The notes under the pieces: model-generated
Told to the model about the DNA's origin: nothing
Seen by the model: the letters and a program-made list of their open reading frames with translations, nothing else
Databases searched by the model: none
Translations under genes and position numbers: made by a program
Shown here: piece after piece, positions 44,857-56,018 of the stretch
Numbering within the stretch: position 1 is the stretch's first letter
Layout of the letters: the number at the start of each line of letters is the position of its first letter
From: Andrena cerasifolii
Lineage: Eukaryota; Arthropoda; Insecta; Hymenoptera; Andrenidae
NCBI RefSeq assembly: GCF_050908995.1
Contig: NC_135119.1
Location: forward strand, 10,540,001-10,604,000
Length of the DNA stretch: 64,000 bases
Direction: 5' to 3'

Positions 44857-45911
44857 TTAGATTCGACAGATGAATCTCGCGAGTCTCGTTGATATCTCGG
44901 ACTACGCGGATGTTTCCTACAGGATTTTCCGTCATGTCCGGTCGTACCGCAATGCCAGCAGTATAAACTCGGCTTGCGATTTTTATCGGGATTTTTTAAG
45001 ATGGAATAATGTTTTTCTCCATCATCTGCGTACGATGAGTCGGAGCGATAAGAAGGGGATTTCGAGGGGCTCCGGTGACGCAAAGTCCAGGCCGTCGTAC
45101 GTGTCCGTCCTTCTCGTTCCTCTTCAAAACCAGATGTTCTTGTAGACCGATCCCTGTTTTCGTCGTACCTACTTGGAGAATGTGGATACGACACTTGACG
45201 GTCGTTGTGGCGAGAATCTTCAGCGTAATGTTCTCGACGAGACCACCTGGAGGGTGAATCATTACGGGGCGACTGTCGCCGATTCCTTAATTTTCTGTCT
45301 ATCTGGAGCACGGCGTCGTAAGCTTGTTCAAGTGTTTTGATGTCTTGAGTTTGAGCCGACACTTTCCAGGAAATTCGATCTGGTAAACCATCGATGAAGT
45401 TTTCTTTAACGTCCTTTTCCATTTCTTTGACGAAGTCTTCAGCATGATCCAGATATCTTTCCCGAATAGCTCCGCGCGCACAATAAACGAGATGACTGGT
45501 CCTGTCGACGTATTGTCGCAGACTTTCTCCTTCACGAATATGTAATTTCGCGATTTCTACTTGGAAGTATGACAAACTTCTTCCCGGCGCGAATCTCTTT
45601 TTCAAATGTTGGACTAATGTCTTAACAGAGTTGAATTTGTGCTCTAACGTGCACCTACGTGCCGGACCGATCAGTTTTGTTAAAATTATCGCAAGATACT
45701 CAGCTTCCGTACCCTCAGGAATCAAAGTTAACCCGTCTTCCACATTTTGTGCAAAGCGCGTCAAGGGTGGACTTTCACCGTCGAAGGTTGGAATTGACAT
45801 AGTAATGTTCTGTATACATGTCCGTTGCGTCAAAAGCGACATTGAGTTTGCAATTGAAACTGTCAGGTTCATAATGTCGTTAGAAGAGACGTTAGCCTGT
45901 GTGCTTGTCAT
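44685..45911 (-). CDS. gag: Gag polyprotein
   Basis: A 408-residue structural protein that forms the particle and packages RNA. Residues about 35-205 match the gypsy capsid/retrotransposon-gag region (TFDGESPP, then helices ending YDAVLQIDRKL). Residues 205-300 are rich in Arg, Ser and Tyr and are probably disordered. A single CCHC zinc knuckle, C318-x2-C321-x4-H326-x4-C331, gives nucleic-acid binding. The start at 45,911 has a good insect context (CAAAATG) and is the first ATG in frame after the primer-binding site. Ribosomes that shift at Asn356 make Gag-Pol and skip the last 52 residues. Confidence 0.9.
   Translation of the reverse strand: MTSTQANVSSNDIMNLTVSIANSMSLLTQRTCIQNITMSIPTFDGESPPLTRFAQNVEDGLTLIPEGTEAEYLAIILTKLIGPARRCTLEHKFNSVKTLVQHLKKRFAPGRSLSYFQVEIAKLHIREGESLRQYVDRTSHLVYCARGAIRERYLDHAEDFVKEMEKDVKENFIDGLPDRISWKVSAQTQDIKTLEQAYDAVLQIDRKLRNRRQSPRNDSPSRWSRREHYAEDSRHNDRQVSYPHSPSRYDENRDRSTRTSGFEEEREGRTRTTAWTLRHRSPSKSPSYRSDSSYADDGEKHYSILKNPDKNRKPSLYCWHCGTTGHDGKSCRKHPRSPRYQRDSRDSSVESNKSLNFDRAQRIGDTMSGNKEARQRTVRFEEETSSRKHLPHASKPRFQNWSQERENS
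44813..44850 (-). promoter_or_regulatory. Programmed -1 ribosomal frameshift site (gag to pol)
   Basis: In element RNA the gag codons UCU UUA AAC give the canonical slippery heptamer U UUA AAC at 44,850-44,844. The -1 frame opens only just upstream, after a stop at 44,859-44,857. After an 8-nt spacer a stem CGCUCA/UGAGCG (44,835-44,830 with 44,812-44,807) closes a 17-nt loop. Site, spacing and structure all fit the established retroviral mechanism. Confidence 0.85.
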
Positions 45912-46027
45912 TTTGAAACTTTCTTAAGTGACTTGACTAGCGAAAACTAGTATATTGTCAATAATAAATTACGAGTGATTTTAACGTATTTAAAAACCAA
46001 ATTTTACGGCGATTCTAATGCAGTAGC

Positions 46028-46045
46028 ATCCCACCGCTGTCACCA
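46028..46045 (-). other. Primer-binding site, tRNA-Leu-like
   Basis: In element sense TGGTGACAGCGGTGGGAT begins 4 nt after the 5' LTR. Its complement, ATCCCACCGCTGTCACCA, looks like the 3' end of an insect tRNA-Leu plus CCA. Errantiviruses usually use other tRNAs, such as Ser or Lys; the Leu assignment is from memory of tRNA ends and needs a tRNA search. Confidence 0.7.
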
Positions 46046-46147
46046 GTTCTGTTACGAGCCGGGGCTGCGGCAACGCGAGAGGCCGGCGAGAAGGGTATTT
46101 CCCAAGGAATATGGTTAACGAATTTGTTAGTAAGGTGCGCGGACGAA

Positions 46148-46613
46148 CCTGATGCGAAATCAGGGAGCCGCTTGGATTATTGACGGCGAGGACGAACCTG
46201 ATGCGAAATCAGGGAGCCTCTAGGAATGGAGTCAAGCGCGGACGAACCTGATTTGAAATCAGGGAGCCGCAGGAGGGTGAAACGTCGTGAACGAACCCGA
46301 TGCGAAATCGGGGTGTCACTAGGATGATGTTCACAGACGAACTCGACGCAAAGTCGAGGAGCTGTTAGGAGGTTGGATTATTCACAGACGAACCTGGTGC
46401 GAAACCAGGGAGCTGTTCGGAGGTTGGTAGACTTACAGACGAACCTGGTGCGAAACCAGGGAGCTGTAGGATACGGACGAACCTGATGCGAAATCAGGGA
46501 GCCGTAGGAGGGTTACACGTGGACGAACCCGATGCGAAATCGGGGAGCCACTAGGTTGGTAAAATTCCTTTATTTGGATGAAAGGTTGCTAACTAACCTG
46601 ATGCTAGATCAGG
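46148..46613 (-). ncRNA. Stem-loop array in the RNA leader (5' LTR copy)
   Basis: The same ten hairpins as in the 3' LTR, shifted by 9,910 bp. They lie downstream of the TATA box in element sense, so they should be in the 5' leader of the genomic RNA, between the promoter and gag. Perfect compensatory stem changes argue that base pairing matters. Roles to consider are RNA packaging, dimerisation, cap-independent translation or a protein-binding array; none is shown here. Confidence 0.65.
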
Positions 46614-47080
46614 GAGTCGCGGGAAATGTTATTAATGCCTCGTAACTCTTAATTTTTATTTGATACAACTCGAGCGGTAAAGTTGTATCAGTGGGTGAGC
46701 GCTACTAAGTTTAATAAGGATCGCTGGGTAAAAGATGGGTTTTAACGAATCAACTCGATTTAGAAGTGAACACCATTCGTGTATTCAAGATTAGTTGGTA
46801 CAAATGTGAATGTCGCGATTAAATAGTGTAATAAATGTGTGAAAATTACCACTAATTTGCTCGGTGTTGACGCACTGGCGATGCGGGGCGTACGAGCGGC
46901 TATTACAAAGTGTCCAATAGAATGTAAACCGAACTCGCGGATTCTATGGGGTCAACTGTGATTCCGACAGAGACTTTAGCTCGATCTTACTGAATTTAAC
47001 CGACTCGGTACGAGCGTGACACAACGTTACTCTACGCGTAACTGTACTGCTTTTAACCGCAGAGGGTAGAAACCAAAGGG

Positions 47081-47088
47081 TTTATATA
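47081..47088 (-). promoter_or_regulatory. TATA box of the retroelement promoter
   Basis: TATATAAA in element sense, within GACTATATAAACCC. Transcription should start about 25-40 nt downstream; an initiator-like GCAGTAC lies at about 47,050-47,044. Confidence 0.65.
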
Positions 47089-47316
47089 GTCCCAAAAATG
47101 AGTGGGGATGCATTTGAAATTTCCATATAAGGAAATTCTTCGGGGTCGTCGTCGTGTCACTCCCGTTCCCATGGTCGTGATCCAGATGGTCGAGATCATG
47201 ACCCCCCTTAGTGGTATGTGATAAGCAAAAGGATTTTTAGGGCGTTTTCCCTTCGTAGACGCGAGCTCGAAAAGTGGTTGAGAGCGGCGTATGGGGAAAA
47301 ATCCACATACGTAACA

Positions 47317-50300
47317 CCTTCGTGCTTCCACCTCGAGCTCACGGAAAGGTAATTGATTGATAATGAATGTGAGGTGCATTTGGTTGCATTTGTGTAAATT
47401 TAGTATTAATTTACTTTCAATCCTTTTTAATTATACGTTTCTCCTGTATTATATACTCTAATTGTTTTTGCAAATGCATTTCAACATCAATATTAATCCC
47501 GCACAACCCTCACAGTCGAGGCCTAAAATCTCTACGATATCACAGCCCCCCTCCACCATATTCCAAATTCCGTCCCACCTAAAAGCCCAAACATTCACGC
47601 CCCCAAACTCGCTCCGGAACAATTCCATTCGCCGCGATATCCAGAGGGATTACGTTCCCAATGGATCGACGCTCCCGAGCGCGATTAAAATCCCGCACCC
47701 TCGACGTGGCCGTTATCCCCCGTCCAAAAAATAAAAAGCTTCAATAATCTTGCACGGATCGTCAGTTTCGCGGAGGAGGAGCAGGCGCGACGGTGCCGCG
47801 AGTTTTCAATCTAACCGAATGCACTTCCTCCCAGCGATGATCGTGTTAATCTGGCGGATCCGCGTAACGCGATCCAACCCGCGCCACGTAAAATGCAGCC
47901 GACGCTAGATCCAGATAGAGCACGCCCGCGGCCTGCACGGTTTTTCCGTGGACGCGGAACGCCGCGAGAAACAGGGGATGATGCGGCAAGTGTTGCGCCA
48001 GGCCGATGCAAAGCGTCCCTGTGCCTGATCTAGGCCACCCCTCGGCCACCCACACCCTGCTAATGGATTACGGGGAGGTTCGATAGCAATTAGGATGATA
48101 TCGAGGGGGCCCGACGCTTGAAAGGAACCTCGCGAGCCTTCGACGTAATTGCTCGCGAGAATCCAGGGGGATTCTTCGTTATTTCATTAATTATTTATTT
48201 TGTAGAATTATTAGCGAGTCAGGGGGATTCTACTTTGGCTCTTGAACGTGGCAATTATTTCTACCGATTCTCTGTTCACCCCTTGCTTCGCGACAGAGTT
48301 GGGCATTCAAGGAATAAAAATTTATTCGTTGCTCTTGAATAACTTCATGTTAGTCGAAATTTCATATTTTGAGGGTTGAAGGTAGAATTTTGTATATTTG
48401 AAGAGTCCTCGTAGAAAGCGCTGTAGATGCCAAAAAAATGGAATTCTTCTCTCGAGACAAAAAACTTGAGTGGTTTTGAATTATTTACGAGATTTGATTT
48501 GTTTCGATTGCTAAATATGCTTAAGTATACGATACCCCAAATGCATCGCAAATTTTTTTAATTTTTGCATTAATATAATCCGAATTTGTGAAGAAAGAAT
48601 TGTATTTGTAGGAAACTGTACCTTATTTACATAGGGAAATTGCGTCCAGAGAAATTGGCACGTGGGACATTGTCTGATAAAAAAAAAATAATAATTTTAG
48701 CATTTACAGTTGTGTCACTTTGTAAATGGTGTTGGATGTCGAGGAAGGAATCAAAGGTGAGCAGAAACTTTATTACAAGCATTGCTACGGAACGAAGCGA
48801 GAGGTACTTATTGTTATAGTTTCTCCGTATGCTACTTAATTATTAACTCGTCGAATCTCTGCCAGGTTCAAGTACCTCCTTCTACGACAGAGGAGAACGC
48901 CCAGTTCGGTGGGAAATGAATTCGTCGTCCCATTCGCTACAGTTTTAATAAGGAAGGCTCTTCATTAATTTCACGCGTAGCATGGGGAACTATCAGAAGT
49001 TCGGCGCAAGTTTCGAAAACTCCGCTGCCAAGTATTCGCAGTAATTCAGACTTCCCTTCCAGACGAATTAACTTCCATCTAATCCTAACTCTCCCCCTCC
49101 CCTGGCCAACTGATTAATTCGTCAAATTTTCATTAAACTCGAGTATTTCTGCTGTAATTACAGTGGAAGGTGAATGAAAGTGTTCTAGGTAGCGATGGGT
49201 ATCGACAAACTTCGAGTCGATTCAAACAAGTGACGTTAATCTCGAATCACTTGGGACGTTGGTCCAATTTTTAGAATTTCAAGTCGTTTTAAGTCTGTTG
49301 CTTCTTTTTCATAGCATAAGTTGAATATGGAAGTTATGGAGAATAACGGTAGCAATGTTAAATATTAAAAATTAATTTTTTTCTATTCTAGTGACTCGAA
49401 ACAGAGTAGTTTCGCAAAGTTTAATCTAATTCTGTGCTTTCGACTGTTCGCTAATTAAGTAAGCAACGATTGCTGAAAGACTGAAGAGATTGAACGCGTC
49501 TATCGCTACGTTTCGGTAGACCAAAGCGACGTCGCGCAGCTTCGATCGCCGCACTTTTGAAGCTCGTAATTGATAGGAATCGTCGCCCGACGAATTATCG
49601 ACGTGTCCGACCGGTGAGTTCCAATCAGGAATGTGATATGGTGCGTACTGACCCGTCAGCTTGTAGCCAATTAGACGGATGCTTCTACATCGCGATCCCC
49701 AGCAAACCCTGACCTCGAACACGTGGACCGTTCGATTCCACCTTCGACCACTCGATCCCATCTCTCCCTTTCGTGTTTAACGCTGGCTGAACACGATTTA
49801 GACGAGGCCCGTCTTCCATCGAGGATATCGAGATTCAATTCTGACGAGACGGAGGATTAGCTCGTGTCTTGGGAAACAATTGTCGTTCCTACTATTCCCT
49901 CTACTCTTATTCGTGAAAAATTGATTTCCGAATGATAGCCACTGTATTTACCGCAGTTGGTAGTATTGGTTCGAGTATTTGTAATTCGCCAAGTTGAGGT
50001 AGCAAAAGAGGGTGAAGAGCGGCAATCAGGGCAGAGGGGGTAAGTAGATTTCCGGGGAGACAGTGGAGCAGATTCAATTGGTTGACTATCAGCGGTGGAA
50101 GTTAAGGAAGGATCGTTGTCGTAAACTTGCACGCGGAATTGAGTTTTCTATTTTCCCGCTGGTTGCCCCGTTCGAAAATGATCACCGAGCAGTACCATCT
50201 TCGGGCAGTATCCAACTCGATAGCGAAAATAAAGGGCACCATTGTAAACGGGCTGGCAGCCGTTACGGAGTAACGCCAGCAGCTTTAAAACTCCCCCGCG

Positions 50301-50585
50301 TGAAATCTATCGCGATCCCTTTAACGGTTTATTAGCTTGCATAAAACCTTATCGGCGTTTTATAGCGACGGTTAAAGAGTTACTGTCGAATATCGATTCC
50401 CAGAGCGTTATCTACCTCGCGGAGAATGTACGAGCCAATGGGACTGGCTTATACAGTCCATCGTTTTCGTGCAGCCTGTACCGCGAACTGGGGATTTCAT
50501 GGGCCACGATTTTTAATTCACGGCTGAGTGTTGCACTCGCGCGAGTACAGTAGGGACGAAAGGAAGCGGACGCTCAAGGGTGGGG
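47317..50585. other. Intergenic DNA right of the retroelement, no supported gene
   Basis: The first four bases are the right CCTT duplication. GC-rich patches occur at 47,750-48,130 and 49,480-49,860. A 111-codon minus-strand frame at 49,426-49,761 and its neighbour at 49,857-50,132 have no family signature. Confidence 0.45.
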
Positions 50586-50589
50586 AAAG

Positions 50590-51135
50590 AGCTATCCCCA
50601 CTACTGAGTTTTCATGTTCCCACCATAGAGTTTCGCTACCTCCACCGCAAAGTTCTGCTACTCCCGCTAGAGAGTTCTGCTATCCCTACCGTAGAGTTCT
50701 GGCTACTCCCACCACAAAGTTCTGGTACTCCTACCAATTTTTCTATCCCCACCACAGAGTTCTACTATGACCCCCACAGAGTTCTGTTACTCCCACTACA
50801 GTTTTGCTACCCCCACCATAGAGCTCTGTTACTCCCACCAGTTTTGCTATCCCCACCACAGAGTTCTACTATGACTACCACAGAGTTCTGCTACCCTCGC
50901 CGCGGAATTCTACTATGACTCCCACAGAGTTCTGTTACTCCCACTACAGTTTTGCTACCCCCACCATAGAGCTCTGTTACTCCCACCAGTTTTGCTATCC
51001 CCACCACAGAGTTCTCCTATGACTACCACAGAGTTCTGCTACCCTTGCCGCGGAATTCTACTATGACTCCCACAGAGTTCTGTTACTCCCACTACAGTGT
51101 TGCTACCCCCACCACGGAGTTCTGGTACCCCCACC
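50590..51135 (+). repeat. Tandem repeat (about 20-bp unit) with about 147-bp higher-order period
   Basis: Units like CCCACCACAGAGTTCTGCTA repeat throughout. The block starting TACTATGAC occurs at 50,763, 50,911 and 51,058, so a larger unit of 147-148 bp has duplicated. Frames here encode low-complexity peptide and are not called as genes. Confidence 0.85.
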
Positions 51136-51139
51136 CAAA

Positions 51140-51830
51140 GTTTTGCTACTCTGATCTACCGAGGAAGCCAACAAGCACGTTCTTCCTGCTACAAAGGGGA
51201 CAAATGAGCTACCCCGAAGTATAAAATGAGTTACGTTTGAAGTGATTAAAGGTGAGGCACTAAATAGGCAACTTATCAAGCTCATTCCTATATAAAGTGT
51301 TCCAAAGTATTGATTGGGAACGGGTTTTCCCCATTTCTATCTTCTCTAGCGATAGAATAGGATGGAACAGAGAAACTAGTATCCAGCGCACTTGATCAAG
51401 TGTTCCAGCTGAAGCATTAAGAAGTTTCCGTGGGGATCGTGTTGAGATCAGTTTAGTAAGAAATCTTAGGAACAGCACACAGTAACCTCATAGTGCGGCG
51501 AAGTACGATCCGAGCGGAGGAGTTACGTGGGCAGCAAGACGATGTTACATAACGACCGCTAACTTCCGCGGAGGAAGTCGGACAATGGGAATCAAGGGGT
51601 TGCACCCTACGGGCAGGTGGTGTTCCTGTAACTGCTCTCAACAAATCCTTATTTCCCCCTAACGAGGGAGAGACAGAGCGATGGCCAGGCCTTATTGCAT
51701 CACGTCCTCGCTTTATGTCGAGGTCTCGCGTGATCTCGCGTCGCTGGGGCGGTCCATTGTGAGGGGATACTTGAAACTCTGATGAGAATTTAGAAATTCC
51801 CGCTTCGGGGAAAGATGTTGTTCCAGATTC
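51140..51830. other. Intergenic DNA, no gene seen
   Basis: No recognisable coding exon or bounded repeat. Confidence 0.45.
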
Positions 51831-51834
51831 TTTC

Positions 51835-52230
51835 ATATTTCGTCGTATACTTTTAGATCCTTTCATATTTCTTCATATTCGTTTAGAACTTTTAATGTTC
51901 TCCCATGGTTCTTCTAATTCTTCCTCAGGCTTTCATATTCTTCAGTGTTTTAGTAGATTCGTATATAGCCTCCCGCATTCTATGGTATTCTTACCACGTT
52001 CTGTCATAGCTTTCCATATTACTCCATATTCTTTTCCATTCCTCCACAGCTTTCCATCTTCCCCTTATTCTTCTCAATTCTTCCCCTAGATTCCCACATT
52101 CTTCTCCATTCCCACATTCTCCGTAATTCCCATTTATCCTCCTACATTCCCCCCTATCCTCCTATATTCTTCCACACCCTTTCGCATCCTCCAAAATTCT
52201 GCCACACTCCCCACAATCCTCCACATTCCT
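51835..52230 (+). repeat. Pyrimidine-rich degenerate repeat
   Basis: Short units such as TTTCATATTCTTC and TTCCACATTCTCC recur every 13-20 bases, drifting from T-rich on the left to C-rich on the right. Confidence 0.55.
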
Positions 52231-52234
52231 CAAT

Positions 52235-55200
52235 ATTTCCCCATTCCTCCCAGAAATTCATAACAAAGCCCACTCGAACCCACGCCCACCTCCACAACCT
52301 ACAATCGACACCCGGCCCACGTCACCTCCACTCGGAATCTAAAATCCGAAACCCGCTTGTCCCGAAATCCCGCCAGCACGGGTACGCAACGCGGAATAAT
52401 CGACGAGCGGCGTTTGGACGAAGAAGTTGAGCCATTTCGTGCAAGTTCGCGGCTGAAGAGGATCCGATGGAAAAAGTTGAAGCTCGGCTGCCTATTGCCA
52501 GCAACGGTTTCCTCGAGTGTTTGTCGAGCGATCCCGCGTTCCCCGTCGACTATCGTTCTTCCCCGAATCCGCAAGCATATGCACGGGACCGTCGATTTGC
52601 ATGCCCTTCGCGCATGTATCACGAAACTCTGCCGGGTTCCCTTAGCCACGGGGAATTTAAGATTCGATTTCGGCTGGTTGCTTTAAATGGTAATCGATTC
52701 CCTTCGAGAGGGCAGTCGGCTTGATTTCCAGCAGCGATCTGGCAGCTCTCGAGCGAGCGGAGCCTGTAAAAGGTCTCGTTCGATATTCTCCCAACGGGAC
52801 AGAAGCTTATTCTACAGCAGTCACTTATAGGACCGCGATACAATGGAAGTTGAAGTTCAATGAGAGGTGCTGTTTCCTCCAAATTGGTTACAGCTTCGCT
52901 TCAAGTGAGGGCTGCAGTTGGAACGAGCTCAATTGGCTGTTCAAGGCTACTCCTATGTTCATGAAGACTGGGATAGTTTATTCTTTATTGCGCAGAATGA
53001 TTGCAGTAAATGTCAGAATATTGTTCAATTGAATACAAGGTAGAATTGAAATGTCCACAAATGGGACGTTCTGAGTGTCTTGAATAGTAAGTGGAAATCT
53101 ATGAGCTACAGTTGAAACAAGATTAATTAGAATTGTTTCACCTTAGATTACCTCAGCCTTTCGTACCCGAGAAAATCAATTTGCATGAAGATGCAGAGTG
53201 GAGGTGCTCGCTCAGTGACTTTCAACAGACTATACTGACTCACACCTTGCAAAATATAACACTCCTCATCACTGACTCGAGAAATCTTATAAATTCCCAG
53301 TGACGAACGCCTATAACCAATATGTGCCGGAGAGATTAATTTAAAACGTCACACGTGGACCAAATGTCTCCCAAGAAAAGAATGAAAACACAAGAGAATG
53401 AATTTAGCCAATCTACTTTGGTTTTACCTTAATTATTCTGAGGATCCAAAATCCCAAATATCCTCCCAAATTGTTTTGCATTCACGAAGAAGGAACTGTA
53501 GGTGAATCCATTCCCAGGAACAGACACATGTCGCCACGTAACCGAACTCCTCGAAACGCGCTAAATCCCACGCTAATTCGGTTAGACCGAGGGCCGTGAA
53601 GTGTTAAAGCCAGGGGCTGGCCAACTTCTTAGACACAACCACCGCTGCAGGCAAATAGACCCGTTGCTCGAGCGAGCGAGGAAAGTAATCGGATGAATCG
53701 CTCTCTGGAAATTGAACTGCTGTATTCCTGGGGGATGCAAGCTGCTTAGACTTTCAAACAAACGCCTGCTTTACTTAACTCCGTCGTACAACTACGTTAT
53801 GCTCCCGAAGGACCGCGGTTAGCGTCGGGAGAGCCTGTCGAATCGGTCGATCCTGATTACGGACCAGAGGCAACTGCTTTCCTCTTTCTTCAAACCCGGC
53901 AAGAAACATGTCTGATCGAGTGAGATGATTAGTGTATCAGACAGTTCGATTAAATAGTGATCTAATAGAGTATAAGCCTGCTATTAGTTCAAGAAAGAAT
54001 ACTACACAACAGCTGACAAGAATGAAAAAAATTGCTACAAAGAAAATTGAATGATTTTTTATGCTGCATGTAACCGAATTATTTAAAATTTGTGGTGGGT
54101 ATAATTTTTTATTTAAACTACAAATTTTAAACAATTTCGTTGCATAGTTTTAGACAGCATAAAAGCTTTTAAGTTTTCATTGTAATAATTTCTTTATATC
54201 TACTATAGTTTCAAGACATACAGGAAAGTATGAAATTACACATCGAGCTTTAAGGGTTACATAGGGTGCATGCACCAGTTTTGGCCACCTCTTAAAAAAT
54301 ATAATATTTTCCGTGTAAGCAATAAATGTAACCTTATATTTCTGGTGGTATACTAAACAAAGTATTTACGATGTGAAATTCTCCACACAATAATGATCAG
54401 CAAGCAATTTAAATATGAGATAATGAAGCACATGGCCAAAACCAGTGCAATGGCCACAAACGGTACATCTACCTTCGACATGTCGGAGAATAGTGTCGTT
54501 TTATAATTTTTTTTTCATACAAAAAAAGGCCATGTTTAAAAATCGAGATGTACACCTTGTTGTGTATAAATTAAGCTGCATTTTCTTGTAAAAGAAATTT
54601 GGTATCAAATTTAAACCAAAGTAGATTCCCAAAGTTACTCAGAGGTCGAAGGAGTGGATTTTAATTTTAAAAGGACTTGTGCAGAGGAGAGTGGCACTGA
54701 GCAGCCACTTATTTTTCTTCAGACTATACCAAGCGACGAGACTGACATTCCGTGACCCATTTTATTTTTTCACTGTTCCTGTTTCCTTTCTGCCTTTCCG
54801 AGTGCAAGCTTCGGTAGGCGAATTTTTCGCGAAATCGTAAACAACTCGGTCGGGCTCCGCCGTTCCCGTGAACAAACGCAGCGCAGGAATGTCGCTCAAG
54901 GATTCCCTTTCGCTCGATCGCTTCTGTTTCACCGAAATATTAACGTCCCCGGAGGGAAGGTTACGCGCGAGGGGGAAAGAAGAGCCGGCTCCGAGGAAAA
55001 CAGGGCAATATCGACGTGATATCGCAGACGGAAACTTTTCCCTTAGATCACGGATGCTCGACTCCGAAAGCATCCCCGCGATTTCGGGGCGCACCGTTGG
55101 AAAAACTGTCGTGGCCGGGCGTTATTTTTCGGCACGTCGAACTGCTCCACTTTCCGCGTCCTCTGTACGACACCGGAGGCTCCTTTCGAGCGACTGATTC

Positions 55201-55990
55201 TCCGGATTATTGCCGTTGTCTTCAGCTTCGTGAAATTGTAAGGAAATCGGGGAAATTAAAGTACACCTTCTTTGAGGCTATTCTTGCCATGGAATATTTT
55301 GTAGAAAGTGTTGGGAACACTGCCTGAGAACCCGCGGATGTTTAGTTTGAAAACAAGCCAAGCTTGGTGGTGACTTTATACAGGGTGTTCAAAAGAAGGG
55401 TCTGAGTTTAGAAATATTGATTTTGGAATGTAGTGGGTGATCAAATTATTAGAGCCACAGTACGAAATATGTTCATTGTGTTTGTGTGAAAATAAAATTA
55501 GTCAGTGTGACATGGTAATGGCCTGCAGTGTTGCCAAGTGTAGATTTGCAATTTGCAAACGACAGTTAATACTTCATGAAAGAATAATAAGAATTCAGTG
55601 TAACTGGGCTTTTATTTAAATATTAATTGTTTTAATATAAAATGGTCAATTTATACAGGCGACATGCATTTTTCAAAACCCTCTGTGGAGCTTTTTCAGC
55701 AGGAGCAAACGAAAACTTTTCAGAACATGAAAGTGCCCAATTTCATGTGTATTAAAAACAAGTTTTGATGTTTCGACCACGAAGATGGGAATAGTTGTTC
55801 AACTGACATTTGTATTTATTTTGTCAAATTCAAAAACTTCATTTTCGTTATTTTGGCCATGAAATCGTAAAATCTCCCCACTATGCGCCCCTCAAAGTGT
55901 TAGCAACCCTTTGCAAGTGGCTAACCTAACTACCCCCTCGCCTTGATACAATAAAAGCTAATAAAACATGAAAGGGATAATAGCTTGAAG
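52235..55990. other. Intergenic DNA, no supported gene
   Basis: GC-rich patches at 52,300-52,760 and 54,780-55,190 in AT-rich sequence. A weak inverted repeat pairs CACCAGTTTTGGCCA near 54,271 with TGGCCAAAACCAGTG near 54,434. TACAGGGTGTTC at 55,380 resembles a dispersed repeat end. Confidence 0.45.
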
Positions 55991-56018
55991 AGCTTTGTCG
56001 CAGAACTACGATCGTAGA

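Larger units (their letters stand above)
36140..47316 (-). mobile_element. Apparently intact env-bearing LTR retroelement (Ty3/gypsy, errantivirus-like) with extra Tudor and TQT-motif ORFs
   Basis: The element is 11,177 bp, lies on the minus strand and is bounded by two 1,267-bp LTRs that I find identical on line-by-line comparison. LTR ends are TGTTAC and GTAACA. The 4-bp CCTT at 36,136-36,139 and 47,317-47,320 is the target duplication. Order in element sense: 5' LTR, primer-binding site, gag, -1 frameshift, protease-RT-RNase H-integrase, env, a 116-codon ORF, a 198-codon Tudor ORF, polypurine tract, 3' LTR. Every frame is open and the catalytic residues are present, so it is young and may be competent. 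An env related to insect errantivirus and baculovirus F-type proteins places it near errantiviruses, but the last two ORFs and the macro-like insert in pol are not part of the standard gypsy set I know. Confidence 0.95.
46050..47316 (-). repeat. 5' LTR
   Basis: The 1,267-bp LTR that starts the element (TGTTACGTATG in element sense) and drives its transcription. I see no difference from the 3' LTR, so the insertion is recent. It is followed directly by the right target duplication CCTT. Confidence 0.95.

Noticed and set aside
46148..46613. The repeated hairpins as a CRISPR-like array or as tRNA B-box promoters (GGTTCGTCC)
   Set aside because: Repeats are short, unevenly spaced, inside an LTR of an animal retroelement, and the B-box match is partial with no A-box.
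47053..47379. 108-codon frame across the right LTR edge
   Set aside because: It starts in flanking DNA and runs antisense to nothing relevant; the identical LTR copy does not continue the frame on the other side.
49426..50132. Two neighbouring minus-strand frames as possible host exons
   Set aside because: No family match and no convincing paired splice sites.
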